Positions 16,218 to 24,359 are shown, counted from the first letter of the stretch. The stretch is 26,148 bases of DNA from JAYEHK01 sp034659475 (GCA_034659475.1 JAYEHK010000013.1:1-26148), one strand, 5' to 3'. Translations and numbers: made by a program. Notes: generated by a model not told the origin, from the sequence alone.

Positions 16218-16239
16218 TACAGTATACTGTAAATATAAT
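16218..16239 (+). promoter_or_regulatory. glnA promoter region with a perfect palindrome
   Basis: TACAGTATACTGTA (16218-16231) is a perfect 14-bp palindrome placed directly before a -10 TATAAT (16234-16239); no good -35 is visible. The position suggests an operator or activator site. It does not fit the GlnR consensus (TGTNA-N7-TNACA), so the regulator is unknown. Confidence 0.5.
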
Positions 16240-16297
16240 ATTGCCTTTATTCGGTATGTATTTTTTAAGTATCCAATATGTTGGGAGGAAATTTGTT

Positions 16298-17731
16298 TTG
16301 TTTAAAACTTATCAGGACGTTGTTGACTATTGCAGTAAAAACCAGATCAAGATGATCGATTTTAAGATGATTGACCTCATGGGCAGATGGCGTCATCTAA
16401 GTATTCCTACCGCCCGTTTTACCCCAGACACATTAAAGTACGGTATCGGCTTCGACGGGTCTAACTACGGTTTTGCTCCGATCGAGAAAAGCGACATGGT
16501 ATTTATTCCCGATATCACCAGCGCTGTACACGATCCTTTTACAAAGGTTCCTACATTAAGCATGATTGGTGACGTTTTTGTCATTGCTGAACCTGACAAT
16601 TACAGATTCGAACAGGATCCCAGGGCAATCGCTACCAAAGCCGAAGATTTCATGAAATCTACAGGAGTTGCAGACGAAATGAGAATCGGCCCAGAATATG
16701 AGTTCTACATCTTTGATCACGTCAGTTATGAATGCTCTCCACAGCGAACTGGTTTTACCATCGACGCTGAACAGGCCATCTGGAACAGCGGGGAAGATGA
16801 ATTCCAGAATCTAGGCTACAAGGTTCCGTTAAAATCGGGATACCATATTGCCCCCCCACAGGATGTTCTTTACGATCTAAGAGCACGTATGTGTTTGTTG
16901 ATGGAAGAGAACAATATTCCTGTCAAGTATCATCATACCGAAGTCGGAGGCCCGGGTCAGCTGGAAATCGAAGTGGAATTTGCGGGTATGAGAGATATGG
17001 CAGATAAAACCATGCTGTCCAAGTATCTAATCAAAAATCTGGCCTACCAGGAAGGTAAAACCGTTACCTTTATGCCCAAGCCTCTACATGGAGAAGCCGG
17101 AAATGGACTGCATGTGCATATGCATCTATTTAAAAATGGCGAACCCATTTTTTATGATGAAAACGGTTATTCCGGATTAAGCCAGGAAGCCCTTTACTTT
17201 ATCGGTGGATTATTAAAGCATTCACCATCCCTTTTGGCTTTTACCAATCCCAGTACCAATTCTTACAAACGACTGATACCTGGTTATGAAGCCCCGGTCA
17301 GCGTTTGTTTTGCGACCGCTAACCGCAGCGCTGTTATCCGTGTTCCAGCTTATGCGAAGACCCCCATGCAAAAACGGTTTGAGTTCCGTTCCGGGGACGC
17401 AACCGCCAATCCCTATCTAGCCTATTCCGCCATGTTGATGGCAGGAATGGATGGAATCCTCAATAAGATTGACCCGACAGCAGAAGGCTTTGGGCCCTAT
17501 GATGTAAATCTGTATAACCTGTCCCCCGAGGAACAGGCCAAGATCAAATCTCTTCCCAAATCCCTGGATGAAGCACTGGATGCACTGGAAAAGGATTCCG
17601 ATTTTCTGCTGGCAGGGGATGTTTTCCCCAAACGCCTGATTGACATCTGGATTGCTAACAAACGGAAAGAAGCTCGAAAGGTTAATGACATTCCCCATCC
17701 AATGGAATTTGAACTCTATTATGATCTATAG
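16298..17731 (+). CDS. glnA: Glutamine synthetase type I
   Basis: A 477-residue dodecameric-type glutamine synthetase that makes glutamine from glutamate, ammonia and ATP in the cytosol. The start is taken as TTG at 16298, giving MFKTYQDVVDYC, with GGGAGG at 16283-16288; the longer open frame from 16241 lacks a ribosome site. Metal- and substrate-binding motifs are IGPEYEFYIFD, EVGGPGQLEIE, GNGLHVHMHL, NRSAVIRVP and RFEFRSGD. NLYNLSPEE places Tyr406 where the adenylylated Tyr of GSI-beta enzymes lies, though Firmicutes GSI is usually not adenylylated. The HVHM segment differs from the common HVHQ. It is a single-gene unit with a palindrome in the promoter and a terminator. Confidence 0.93.
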   Translation: MFKTYQDVVDYCSKNQIKMIDFKMIDLMGRWRHLSIPTARFTPDTLKYGIGFDGSNYGFAPIEKSDMVFIPDITSAVHDPFTKVPTLSMIGDVFVIAEPDNYRFEQDPRAIATKAEDFMKSTGVADEMRIGPEYEFYIFDHVSYECSPQRTGFTIDAEQAIWNSGEDEFQNLGYKVPLKSGYHIAPPQDVLYDLRARMCLLMEENNIPVKYHHTEVGGPGQLEIEVEFAGMRDMADKTMLSKYLIKNLAYQEGKTVTFMPKPLHGEAGNGLHVHMHLFKNGEPIFYDENGYSGLSQEALYFIGGLLKHSPSLLAFTNPSTNSYKRLIPGYEAPVSVCFATANRSAVIRVPAYAKTPMQKRFEFRSGDATANPYLAYSAMLMAGMDGILNKIDPTAEGFGPYDVNLYNLSPEEQAKIKSLPKSLDEALDALEKDSDFLLAGDVFPKRLIDIWIANKRKEARKVNDIPHPMEFELYYDL

Positions 17732-17750
17732 AAATTAACAGAAAACAGCT

Positions 17751-17785
17751 AAACACCCCTGATACCATTATTTCAGGGGTGTTTT
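17751..17785 (+). terminator. Rho-independent terminator of glnA
   Basis: AAACACCCCTGA (17751-17762) and TCAGGGGTGTTT (17773-17784) form a perfect 12-bp stem with a 10-base loop; the 3' arm ends in TTTT. The symmetry of A and T arms may let it work in both directions. Confidence 0.9.
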
Positions 17786-17849
17786 ATATGTGGAGCATGA
17801 TTTTGGTGAAGGGTGAGGGGTAACGAAGGCACGTTCGCTTGCTCCTTCT

Positions 17850-18425
17850 TTAGATCTTCTTATTAGCTTTGAACCTTACTGTCATTTTGGGCTTGAGTCT
17901 ATTCAAGAGAAAATATACAAACCAGCCAATCAAACCACCAAGCGCATTCATCCATAGATCATCAATGTCACTGCACCTTGATTGAGGAAGTTGGCATACC
18001 TCAATGGTCAGCGAAGCAAAAAACGAGATTAATACTGTTTGTTTAAACGTCCTCCGCCAGAGTAAAGGGATGAAAAATCCCATTGGCATAAAAATCCCAA
18101 TGTTACCAGCCAAGCTGATAATAAGTGGCTCAAAATTGTGATTTAGGTTAGCCTCTCTCCATGCATCGACAAATACATGAAATGGTATTAGATTGACGCT
18201 ACCGGAGAAAAAATTAAGGCTTATCGAATGAGGTATAATCGCCTGGGAAGCAAGCCCTATTAGATACAGCATAAATATAACAAGACCCGTCTCATGCCAT
18301 AGCGTCGTTCTGCTGCCGCCTTTATGCAGACTCCTTACTCGAAATAAACGAAATATTATTATCAATGGAAAGGCGCCAAGCATATATGGCAGCATAGCCT
18401 CGATATAATCGGCTATATAAATCAA
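17850..18425 (-). CDS. VanZ-like membrane protein
   Basis: About 191 residues with four or five hydrophobic helices. VanZ-family signatures are visible: NLIPFHVF, GNIGIFMPMGFFIPLLW, TIEVCQL and the DIDDLWMNALGGLIGW motif. VanZ of Tn1546 gives low-level teicoplanin resistance, but most homologues have no known role. GAGGTGA followed after 6 bases by TTG (18425) indicates the start; the longer open frame to 18476 has no ribosome site and its extra residues are not VanZ-like. It lies between glnA, which converges on it, and the decayed DUF4173-type gene in the same direction. Confidence 0.82.
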   Translation of the reverse strand: MIYIADYIEAMLPYMLGAFPLIIIFRLFRVRSLHKGGSRTTLWHETGLVIFMLYLIGLASQAIIPHSISLNFFSGSVNLIPFHVFVDAWREANLNHNFEPLIISLAGNIGIFMPMGFFIPLLWRRTFKQTVLISFFASLTIEVCQLPQSRCSDIDDLWMNALGGLIGWFVYFLLNRLKPKMTVRFKANKKI

Positions 18426-18536
18426 AAATTTCACCTCATTCAGGAATGCTATCTTGATTTTTTCTATTATAAACAATTATAAAGAGTATGCCTTAATTTT
18501 TTGCCGAGCACGTATTCTCTGCAGACTGTCTTTTGG

Positions 18537-19795
18537 CTACCCTGAAGATTGTGCAGTCACTTGCTGCTGATCAAGAAGATAGCTCTTTATTTCATTCTGT
18601 AAAACCGGATCATTGGTTTGCTCATATACTATTAACGCCGGATCAACTCCTGCTGGTCCAGATCGATATAAAATTTCCACGTCAAAAGTTCTTAACGTTC
18701 CAGAAAGATAGCGTTCAGCGTTGTAGTTGGCCACAAAACTATCCGGATTCGACAGACAGAGCAAGCAAAGAATCACTACACCCAACCCTACCGCCAATCG
18801 TGTTATAGAGAATGACCATTTTTGCCAAGCGACCACGCCACCACATATGACAGTCAGGAAAACCATAAATATACACGGGAGCAGCCGGCGCATTGATAGT
18901 CCGCAAGCCCCAATAACGCATAAACAGTAGCTAAAGGCAGTATTCGCATGTCTGAAAGGCGTTTTAAAATGCTATCTTTTTTTAATAGGTCACAACCCAT
19001 CTTATGAGCACTGCCTGCTGCAAGTCCAAAAAGATATGCCCCTATAGGAATGGCAAGAATACCATACCAGAATATTTCCCAAACTTCCTTTCTCGTCCCA
19101 TGAAATAAGTTTAAAACTACATTTGCAATTTTTGAAAATCCTCCGCTATCAGCCTTCATCAGAAGAGGCAGTACCATCCCCACTACAATGAGGGATAAAA
19201 ACAATCCCAGCGCTATAGAAAAGATTTGCCTTCTTTCAGTTTGTTTATTGCGGCTCAAAAAAGCCAGGCTTTTATACTGACAGCCATAGTTTCTAAAAGG
19301 AATTACAAATATGGCATTAAAAATGTCCAATCCAATTAAGTTGCTGGTTTTTCCATGTATCGGCAAACCAGCAGCGCATATGATCCAGTATATGCCGCTG
19401 CAGAATAACAATAGACTGGACCATGCACCCAAGCCGTTATTCGTCCAAAGAGAGAAACTGATTCCGGTAAGCACAACAACAGCCAACCAAAACCACCCGG
19501 CCCTCTGAATATGTACTCTTTTTTTCAACAGATATACGGTGATTACACCGCAATAACCAACGGTAAACAGCGTTACGCCCCATCCCTGCCAGGAGAATAA
19601 CACCCAACGTGCAAAGCAGAAGCCCAACACAAACGCAAACAGAGCAAAAATACCGTCCTTGCGATCTGCTTCAAAATGATCTTTTGTTTGTCGCAGCCAG
19701 AATGCTTCCTACCTGACTGATACTTCGGATATGTTCAATGCATCTTCTTCTGCAACCAAACTTGAACAATTGTTATCTTCTGAATGCTCTTTCAT
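18537..19795 (-). pseudogene. Decayed DUF4173-type membrane protein gene
   Basis: An ATG at 19795 with AAGGAGG upstream opens a frame that meets an in-frame TAG at 19711-19709 after 28 codons. The same frame then continues through conserved-looking sequence (ALFAFVLGFCFARWVLFSWQ, RILPLATVYALLG). Near 18905-18920 the reading frame changes, and the C-terminal part continues in another frame (GLSMRRLLPCIF, LSNPDSFVANYNAERYLSGT). In DUF4173 proteins roughly 90 residues with an EYARRGFFELC-type motif lie between these two parts; they are missing here. The gene thus shows a nonsense codon, an internal deletion and a frame change. It is the third gene of a DUF2975-XRE-DUF4173 array, a recurring Firmicutes arrangement. 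Function unknown. Confidence 0.75.
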
Positions 19796-19814
19796 AAGAC
19801 TTCCCTCCTTATGT

Positions 19815-20024
19815 TTACTCCTGCTCTCTGTATTCCAATATGTCTCCAGGCTGGCAATTCAGCGCCATGCAGATGGCCTCCATGGTGGAGAATCTTATCG
19901 CTTTGGCCTTGCCGGTTTTAAAAATGGAGAGATTGGCCTGGCTGATTCCAATCTTTTCGGCCAGCTCACCAGAGGATATTTTCCTTTTGGCCATCATCAC
20001 ATCCAGATTCACTATGATTGGCAT
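19815..20024 (-). CDS. XRE-family small transcriptional regulator
   Basis: A 69-residue single-domain Cro/CI-type helix-turn-helix protein: KISSGELAEKIGISQANLSIFKTGKAKAI forms helices 2-3, and STMEAICMALNCQPGDILEY is the typical closing segment. GAAGGAG lies 9 bases before the ATG. It sits 18 bases after the DUF2975 gene and 19 before the decayed DUF4173 gene. Small XRE proteins of this type are regularly paired with DUF2975 membrane proteins and probably control their own operon; the twin palindromes at 20558-20595 are the obvious candidate sites. Confidence 0.9.
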   Translation of the reverse strand: MPIIVNLDVMMAKRKISSGELAEKIGISQANLSIFKTGKAKAIRFSTMEAICMALNCQPGDILEYREQE

Positions 20025-20042
20025 ACCACTCTTCTCCTTCCT

Positions 20043-20492
20043 TTATATGATGTAATCAACCTCATCTTTTAGCGCCACTGCCTGGGCTACCACGTTTTTC
20101 ACAACACGCACAATTAAACCCATGAAGGCTGCAGCCACAAACACAAATAACCATGAGAAATAGTAAAATCCAGAAATTAATGCAATTCCCGCTCCCAAAA
20201 AACAACTCCAGGAAATCCGTCTCAAGCACTCCACATTTTCTGCTGTGAACAACTGTCCCACCTCAATACGGCGGAGCAGGTGAAACAAATTATGAAGCAG
20301 ATATGCTGCAGGTATAGATCCCACGTAGATAGTGGCAAGAAAGAACGTTTGAGTTCCTTTTACGTTGGCCTTCGAAAAATCTAAAAACCAGTGTGTCAAC
20401 CAAGGAGCAGACACCACAGCAGCTATCAGAACACACATGAATAATATAATGCACAACTTACTGAGCCCGATTGATCTCTCTCTATTCCACAT
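20043..20492 (-). CDS. DUF2975-type membrane protein
   Basis: A 149-residue protein with four hydrophobic helices (about 12-30, 48-66, 92-112, 114-134) and the segment LLRRIEVGQLFTAENVECLRRISW between the second and third, which is the recognisable core of DUF2975. The ATG at 20492 follows AAGGAGG; a TGA directly before it excludes a longer form. It is the first gene of the array with the XRE regulator. The role of DUF2975 is unknown; the pairing suggests a membrane sensor or effector that modulates the regulator. Confidence 0.8.
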   Translation of the reverse strand: MWNRERSIGLSKLCIILFMCVLIAAVVSAPWLTHWFLDFSKANVKGTQTFFLATIYVGSIPAAYLLHNLFHLLRRIEVGQLFTAENVECLRRISWSCFLGAGIALISGFYYFSWLFVFVAAAFMGLIVRVVKNVVAQAVALKDEVDYII

Positions 20493-20541
20493 TCACATTC
20501 ATCCTCCTTAATAGGGCGGATTGCACCCATTTAGTGATTAC

Positions 20542-20595
20542 AGTATAGCAGATCGTCTTATTGATACGCAATAAACTTTTATTGTTTATCAATAA
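20542..20595 (-). promoter_or_regulatory. Promoter with two spaced palindromic operators
   Basis: TTATTG-N5-CAATAA occurs twice, at 20558-20574 and 20579-20595, with centres 21 bp apart, so both copies face the same side of the helix. On the minus strand a -10-like TATACT (20547-20542) lies just downstream, with the first palindrome covering the probable -35 region. Binding there would block the DUF2975-XRE operon. Confidence 0.6.
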
Positions 20596-20630
20596 AATTT
20601 AATTGATTAATAATAATTATAGTGTTTATA

Positions 20631-20747
20631 ATGGATCGCCTCGGCCACGCTGATGATGCAATTACAATCAGGGTATATCTTCACGTTACAAAATCCAAAA
20701 AGAAAGAGGCCGCCCAAAAGTTCGGTGAACTTATGAGAAGCCTCTAA
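20631..20747 (+). pseudogene. 3' relic of a tyrosine recombinase (integrase)
   Basis: A 38-codon frame ending in TAA at 20745-20747 encodes the end of a phage-type integrase: RLGHAD holds the conserved catalytic His of the LGH motif, VYLHVT holds the nucleophilic Tyr, and a Lys-rich helix (KSKKKEAAQKFGELMRSL) closes it. The Arg-bearing catalytic half and all N-terminal domains are absent, and no ribosome site precedes the ATG, so it is not functional. Downstream, TGTGGTC (20764) and TGCGATC (20775) form a degenerate direct repeat of 11-base spacing like integrase arm sites. It marks a vanished mobile element beside groEL. Confidence 0.7.
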
Positions 20748-20756
20748 CAGTTTTTT
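20705..20756 (+). terminator. Hairpin with T run at the integrase relic's end
   Basis: AGAGGC (20705-20710) pairs with GCCTCT (20740-20745), enclosing AAGTTC-GGT-GAACTT (20718-20732), and TTTTTT follows at 20751-20756. It overlaps the last codons of the integrase relic. It may have ended that gene; the 5-base gap before the T run weakens the call. Confidence 0.4.
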
Positions 20757-20834
20757 AACTCATTGTGGTCAAAATGCGATCACTTGACCTCTTCCAGTCT
20801 CTAAATCACCAATTTCAGGCGATCTAAAGCAGAC

Positions 20835-22475
20835 TTACATCATACCAGGCATTCCGCCGGGCATTCCGCCGCCGCCGCCCATCATGGCGTTCATTTCATC
20901 TTTGTTAGGTTTTTCGGATACAACCGCTTCAGTCGTCAGAACCATTGAAGCAATACTTGCTGCATTTTGAATAGCTGAACGAGCGACTTTAGCTGGATCA
21001 ATGATCCCAGCTGCCATCATGTCTTCATATACGCCAGTTAACGCATTATAACCAATTCCAGCTTCAGCTTCTTTTACTTTTTCAACGACAACAGAACCTT
21101 CTACACCAGCATTGTTTGCAATCTGACGGAGGGGTTCTTCCATGGACTTCTTGACCAATTTTACACCAGTCATCTCGTCACCTTCAGCAGTTACATTATC
21201 AATTGCCTTACTTGCACTGATCAGTGCGGTTCCGCCACCGGATACAATACCTTCTTCAACTGCTGCTTTAGTCGCTGCCAGAGCGTCTTCAATGCGGTGT
21301 TTCTTTTCTTTCAATTCAGTTTCAGTTGCAGCACCAACCTGGATGATTGCTACGCCACCAGACAGTTTAGCCATTCTTTCCTGCAGTTTTTCACGATCAT
21401 ATTCGGAATCAGTTTCTTCAAGCTGTCTCTTAATGTTGGCAGTACGTGCTTTTACATCATCCTGGGAACCAGCACCATCAACAATAATACATTCGTCTTT
21501 TTTAACAACAATCTTATTGGCTCTACCCAGCATTTCCAGGGTAACATTTTCCATCTTCGAACCAATATCTTCAGACACAACCTGTCCGGCAGTCAGAATC
21601 GCTATGTCTTCTAACATGGCTTTTCTTCTCTCGCCAAAGGCAGGAGCTTTAACAGCAACGCAGTTAAAGGTTCCTCTGAGTTTATTAACAACCAGCGTAG
21701 CCAGTGCTTCGCCTTCAATATCTTCTGCAAGCAAGAGCAGCGCTTTCCCTGTTTGAACCACTTTTTCAAGGACAGGCAGGACTTCAGTGATGGCAGAGAT
21801 TTTCTTGTCACTGATCAAAATGTATGGATTATCAAGCACTGCTTCCATTTTTTCAGTATCCGTGATCATATAAGGAGAGATGTAACCACGGTCAAAGCTC
21901 ATCCCCTCAACTACTTCCAGATAAGTACCAACAGACTGTGATTCTTCAACAGTGATAACCCCATCACGTCCTACTTTATCCATGGCATCAGAGATCAATG
22001 TACCAATTTCAGGATCATCAGCGGAGATCGCTGCAACCTGTGCAATCGCCTCTTTGGATTCAACTGGTTTGCTGATTGCTTGAATGTCATCAACGGCAGC
22101 TTTAACAGCCTTTTCAATGCCTCTTCTCATGATCATGGGATTGGCACCAGCAGCAACATTCTTCAGACCTTCTTTAATCATTGCCTGAGCAAGAACGGTC
22201 GCAGTTGTCGTTCCGTCACCCGCTACGTCATTGGTCTTAATAGCAACCTCTTTTACAAGCTGGCAACCCAGGTTTTCCCATGGATCTTCTAAATCAATAT
22301 CTCTCGCAATGGTTACACCATCATTGGTGATGGTAGGGCTTCCAAATTTACGATCAAGGACAACATTTCTTCCTTTGGGTCCAAGGGTTACTTTAACTGT
22401 ATTCGCCAGAGTATCAACGCCCTTTTCTAATGATCTTCTAGCGTCTTCTCCGAATTTAATTTCTTTGGATATCAT
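20835..22475 (-). CDS. groEL: Chaperonin GroEL
   Basis: A full-length 546-residue 60-kDa chaperonin subunit that forms the double-ring folding chamber in the cytosol. Hallmarks are KFGEDARRSLEKGVDTLANT at the N-terminus, the ATP-binding VTLGPKGRNVVLD and DVAGDGTTTATVLAQ segments, EEGIVSGGGTALI in the equatorial domain, and the flexible Gly-Met tail GGMPGGMPGMM. GAAGGAGG precedes the ATG. It follows groES by 23 bases in one operon under the CIRCE element. No sign of decay or unusual substitution is visible. Confidence 0.98.
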   Translation of the reverse strand: MISKEIKFGEDARRSLEKGVDTLANTVKVTLGPKGRNVVLDRKFGSPTITNDGVTIARDIDLEDPWENLGCQLVKEVAIKTNDVAGDGTTTATVLAQAMIKEGLKNVAAGANPMIMRRGIEKAVKAAVDDIQAISKPVESKEAIAQVAAISADDPEIGTLISDAMDKVGRDGVITVEESQSVGTYLEVVEGMSFDRGYISPYMITDTEKMEAVLDNPYILISDKKISAITEVLPVLEKVVQTGKALLLLAEDIEGEALATLVVNKLRGTFNCVAVKAPAFGERRKAMLEDIAILTAGQVVSEDIGSKMENVTLEMLGRANKIVVKKDECIIVDGAGSQDDVKARTANIKRQLEETDSEYDREKLQERMAKLSGGVAIIQVGAATETELKEKKHRIEDALAATKAAVEEGIVSGGGTALISASKAIDNVTAEGDEMTGVKLVKKSMEEPLRQIANNAGVEGSVVVEKVKEAEAGIGYNALTGVYEDMMAAGIIDPAKVARSAIQNAASIASMVLTTEAVVSEKPNKDEMNAMMGGGGGMPGGMPGMM

Positions 22476-22498
22476 TATGTACCCTCCTTCAAATTTAA

Positions 22499-22789
22499 TT
22501 AGTTAATTTTTGCAAGAATATCTCTTTCGGATAGAATCAAGTACTCTTCTCCATCCAGTTTGATTTCCATGCCGCCATATTTTGAAAAGATAACTTTGTC
22601 GCCAACAGCAACGTCCAAGGCAATTCTTTCACCTTTATCATTAAGCAAGCCTGGACCAACAGCAAGCACTTCTGCTTCCTGGGGTTTTTCTTTGGCTGTG
22701 TCAGGAACATACAGCCCACTTTTGGTTTTTTCTTCAACGACTTCGTTTACCTTCACTACCACACGATCATTTAATGGTTGAATATTCAC
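22499..22789 (-). CDS. groES: Co-chaperonin GroES
   Basis: A 96-residue lid subunit of the chaperonin. It begins NIQPLNDRVVVKV after the start and contains the mobile-loop region EKTKSGLYVPDTAKEKPQ and the KYGGMEIKLDGEEYLIL end. The start is GTG at 22789, with GGAGG just upstream; the longer frame to 22825 would begin inside the CIRCE-controlled leader and is not conserved in the family. First gene of the groES-groEL operon. Confidence 0.97.
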   Translation of the reverse strand: MNIQPLNDRVVVKVNEVVEEKTKSGLYVPDTAKEKPQEAEVLAVGPGLLNDKGERIALDVAVGDKVIFSKYGGMEIKLDGEEYLILSERDILAKIN

Positions 22790-22814
22790 AGGTATACCTC
22801 CTTCAGTTTTGTTA

Positions 22815-22841
22815 TTAGCACTCATTTGATGTGAGTGCTAA
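22815..22841 (-). promoter_or_regulatory. CIRCE element (HrcA operator)
   Basis: TTAGCACTC-N9-GAGTGCTAA is present with both 9-base arms perfect. It lies at the expected transcription start, 26 bases before the groES start codon. CIRCE binds the HrcA repressor, giving heat-shock control. Confidence 0.98.
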
Positions 22842-22845
22842 TAGT

Positions 22846-22874
22846 TATCTATTATATTAGGCAAGACCTGTCAA
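22846..22874 (-). promoter_or_regulatory. Promoter of groES-groEL
   Basis: On the minus strand TTGACA (22874-22869) is followed after 17 bases by TAGATA (22851-22846). A perfect TATAAT lies at 22856-22851 but only 12 bases from TTGACA, so the exact -10 is uncertain. CIRCE starts directly downstream. Confidence 0.65.
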
Positions 22875-23012
22875 GTATTCAAATCACAATACCCGCTAAA
22901 TCTGCCTAATATGCCCGATTTATATTATGCTCCTGCTATTTTCTTTTTATACCTTTAATTATCTCTGTTTTTCATTTTTTACACTAATCCGAATAAAAAA
23001 TCCTAGCGGTTA

Positions 23013-23056
23013 AATCCATCTCGTGGCCTATTCTATGGCGTTAATTAAGATGGATT
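23013..23056. repeat. Inverted repeat between groES promoter and moaA
   Basis: AATCCATCT (23013-23021) and AGATGGATT (23048-23056) form a perfect 9-bp inverted repeat with a 26-base loop, just past the moaA stop codon. It lacks a T run in either direction, so it is a weak terminator candidate at best. Confidence 0.4.
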
Positions 23057-23067
23057 CCACTTATGTT

Positions 23068-24048
23068 TTATCCCCCGATCTGAGACATTTTCCTACTGTT
23101 ATTTTCTCCCCATCCCCTGTCCATGTGATGCCTTTCAGGTTTTTGTTGAATAGCCTGAACTACTAAATCTCTGATCCCTTCGTCTGAAGTCCCGTCCCGC
23201 AAAGCCTTTTTTAGATCAACCTCATGGTGGTCGTACAAACAGGGACGAAGTTTTCCATCTGCTGTTAAGCGAATCCGATTACATTCCGCACAAAAGTGAC
23301 TGCTAATCGGGTTGATGAAGCCCAGAGAACCAATCCCGCCTTTTATTCCATAATAGCAAGCAGGTCCGTTTCCCCTTATTCTTTTGCCCTCTTCCAGCGT
23401 AAATTCTTTTTCAATTATCTCACGCATTTGAGCAGCGCTGAACATCTTCTTTCGATCCCAGAAGAGCAGATCCCCTATCGGCATGAATTCAATGAAACGT
23501 ACATGCAGCGGATAATCATAGGCCAATTGGGCAAAGTCCATCAGTTCAACATCGTTAAAACCTTTTATCACAACCACATTCAGTTTTACAGGTTTCATGC
23601 CTAATGCAAGTGCTTTTTGAACGGCAAGCTGCACTATTTCCAATTTGCCTCCACGGGTAATAAAAGAATACCTTTCTGGAACCATTGTATCCATACTTAT
23701 GTTGACCCTGTTTAAACCGGCATTCTTCAGTTCTTCTGCCATATCCGGAAATAGAATCCCATTGGTTGTGATCGAAACATCATCAATCTCGTCAATATCT
23801 TTCATATACTCAATAAACCGTAGCAGGTTTTTTCTTACCAGCGGTTCTCCCCCGGTAAGGCGCACCTTTTTAATCCCTACAGTAGCAGCAACTTTCACTA
23901 CACGCTGAATCTCTTCCAGTGTCAGGATCTGATCGTGTGTCAGGGTCTGGATTCCTTCGGCAGGCATGCAATACTGACAGCGCAAGTTACAGCGGTCTGT
24001 AACAGAAATCCGCAAATAGTTTATCTCTCTCCCATAACCATCGACCAT
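23068..24048 (-). CDS. moaA: GTP 3',8-cyclase MoaA (molybdopterin synthesis)
   Basis: A 326-residue radical-SAM enzyme that converts GTP to 3',8-cyclo-GTP in the first step of molybdopterin synthesis. The radical-SAM cluster is C20-x3-C24-x2-C27 (RCNLRCQYC), with the LTGGEPL SAM-binding motif; the second C-terminal [4Fe-4S] site is C-x2-C-x13-C in HFCAECNR...RPCL. The conserved C-terminal Gly-Gly is present (SQIGG). The ATG at 24048 follows GGAGGGCAAGG; an in-frame ATG at 24081 has no ribosome site. It lies 62 bases after the LGCF small-protein gene and is in its operon, controlled by the upstream riboswitch. No moaC, moaE or mobA is in the window. Confidence 0.95.
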   Translation of the reverse strand: MVDGYGREINYLRISVTDRCNLRCQYCMPAEGIQTLTHDQILTLEEIQRVVKVAATVGIKKVRLTGGEPLVRKNLLRFIEYMKDIDEIDDVSITTNGILFPDMAEELKNAGLNRVNISMDTMVPERYSFITRGGKLEIVQLAVQKALALGMKPVKLNVVVIKGFNDVELMDFAQLAYDYPLHVRFIEFMPIGDLLFWDRKKMFSAAQMREIIEKEFTLEEGKRIRGNGPACYYGIKGGIGSLGFINPISSHFCAECNRIRLTADGKLRPCLYDHHEVDLKKALRDGTSDEGIRDLVVQAIQQKPERHHMDRGWGENNSRKMSQIGG

Positions 24049-24110
24049 ATTTCCTTGCCCTCCATTTACTTTCCCTGCCATTAACAGCAGCCTGTTCTAT
24101 TTAAACAAAT

Positions 24111-24284
24111 TTAGAAACAACCTAGTTCACAGGAATGAATCTTTAATTTTGCTTCATCGCATAATTCTCCCATATCTCCTAATTTAATATCTAATTCTTC
24201 TGTAGCTCGTCTGGCCTCTGTACAGCTAATTTTCCCAGAAGGGAACATAGCCTTTAATTTTTCAACCAATTCTTTATTATCCAT
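24111..24284 (-). CDS. Small Cys-containing 'LGCF' protein in the moaA operon
   Basis: A 57-residue protein from an ATG at 24284 with GGGGAGGTGA just upstream; the longer open frame runs back through the riboswitch and is not coding. Cys residues are at 21, 42, 52 and 56, with the ending SCELGCF. The middle (CTEARRATEELDIKLGDMGELCDEAKLKI) looks helical and resembles a small helix-turn-helix-like or adaptor domain. I have an impression of similar LGCF-ending small proteins near molybdopterin genes in Clostridia, but cannot verify it. Position between a Moco-type riboswitch and moaA indicates a role in cofactor synthesis, metal handling or its control. The four Cys could bind a metal. Confidence 0.8.
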   Translation of the reverse strand: MDNKELVEKLKAMFPSGKISCTEARRATEELDIKLGDMGELCDEAKLKIHSCELGCF

Positions 24285-24359
24285 TCTTTCACCTCCCCTA
24301 AAAATTTGGGCTCTGATCAATTCTATTAAAAAAAGACAACGTTTTAGACAGTTAAGAAC

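Noticed and set aside
18739..18921. 60-codon frame overlapping the decayed DUF4173-type gene
   Set aside because: It is the third frame of the same decayed gene and shows no family signature.
21142..21756. 204-codon plus-strand frame inside groEL
   Set aside because: It is a shadow of the strongly conserved groEL gene on the other strand.
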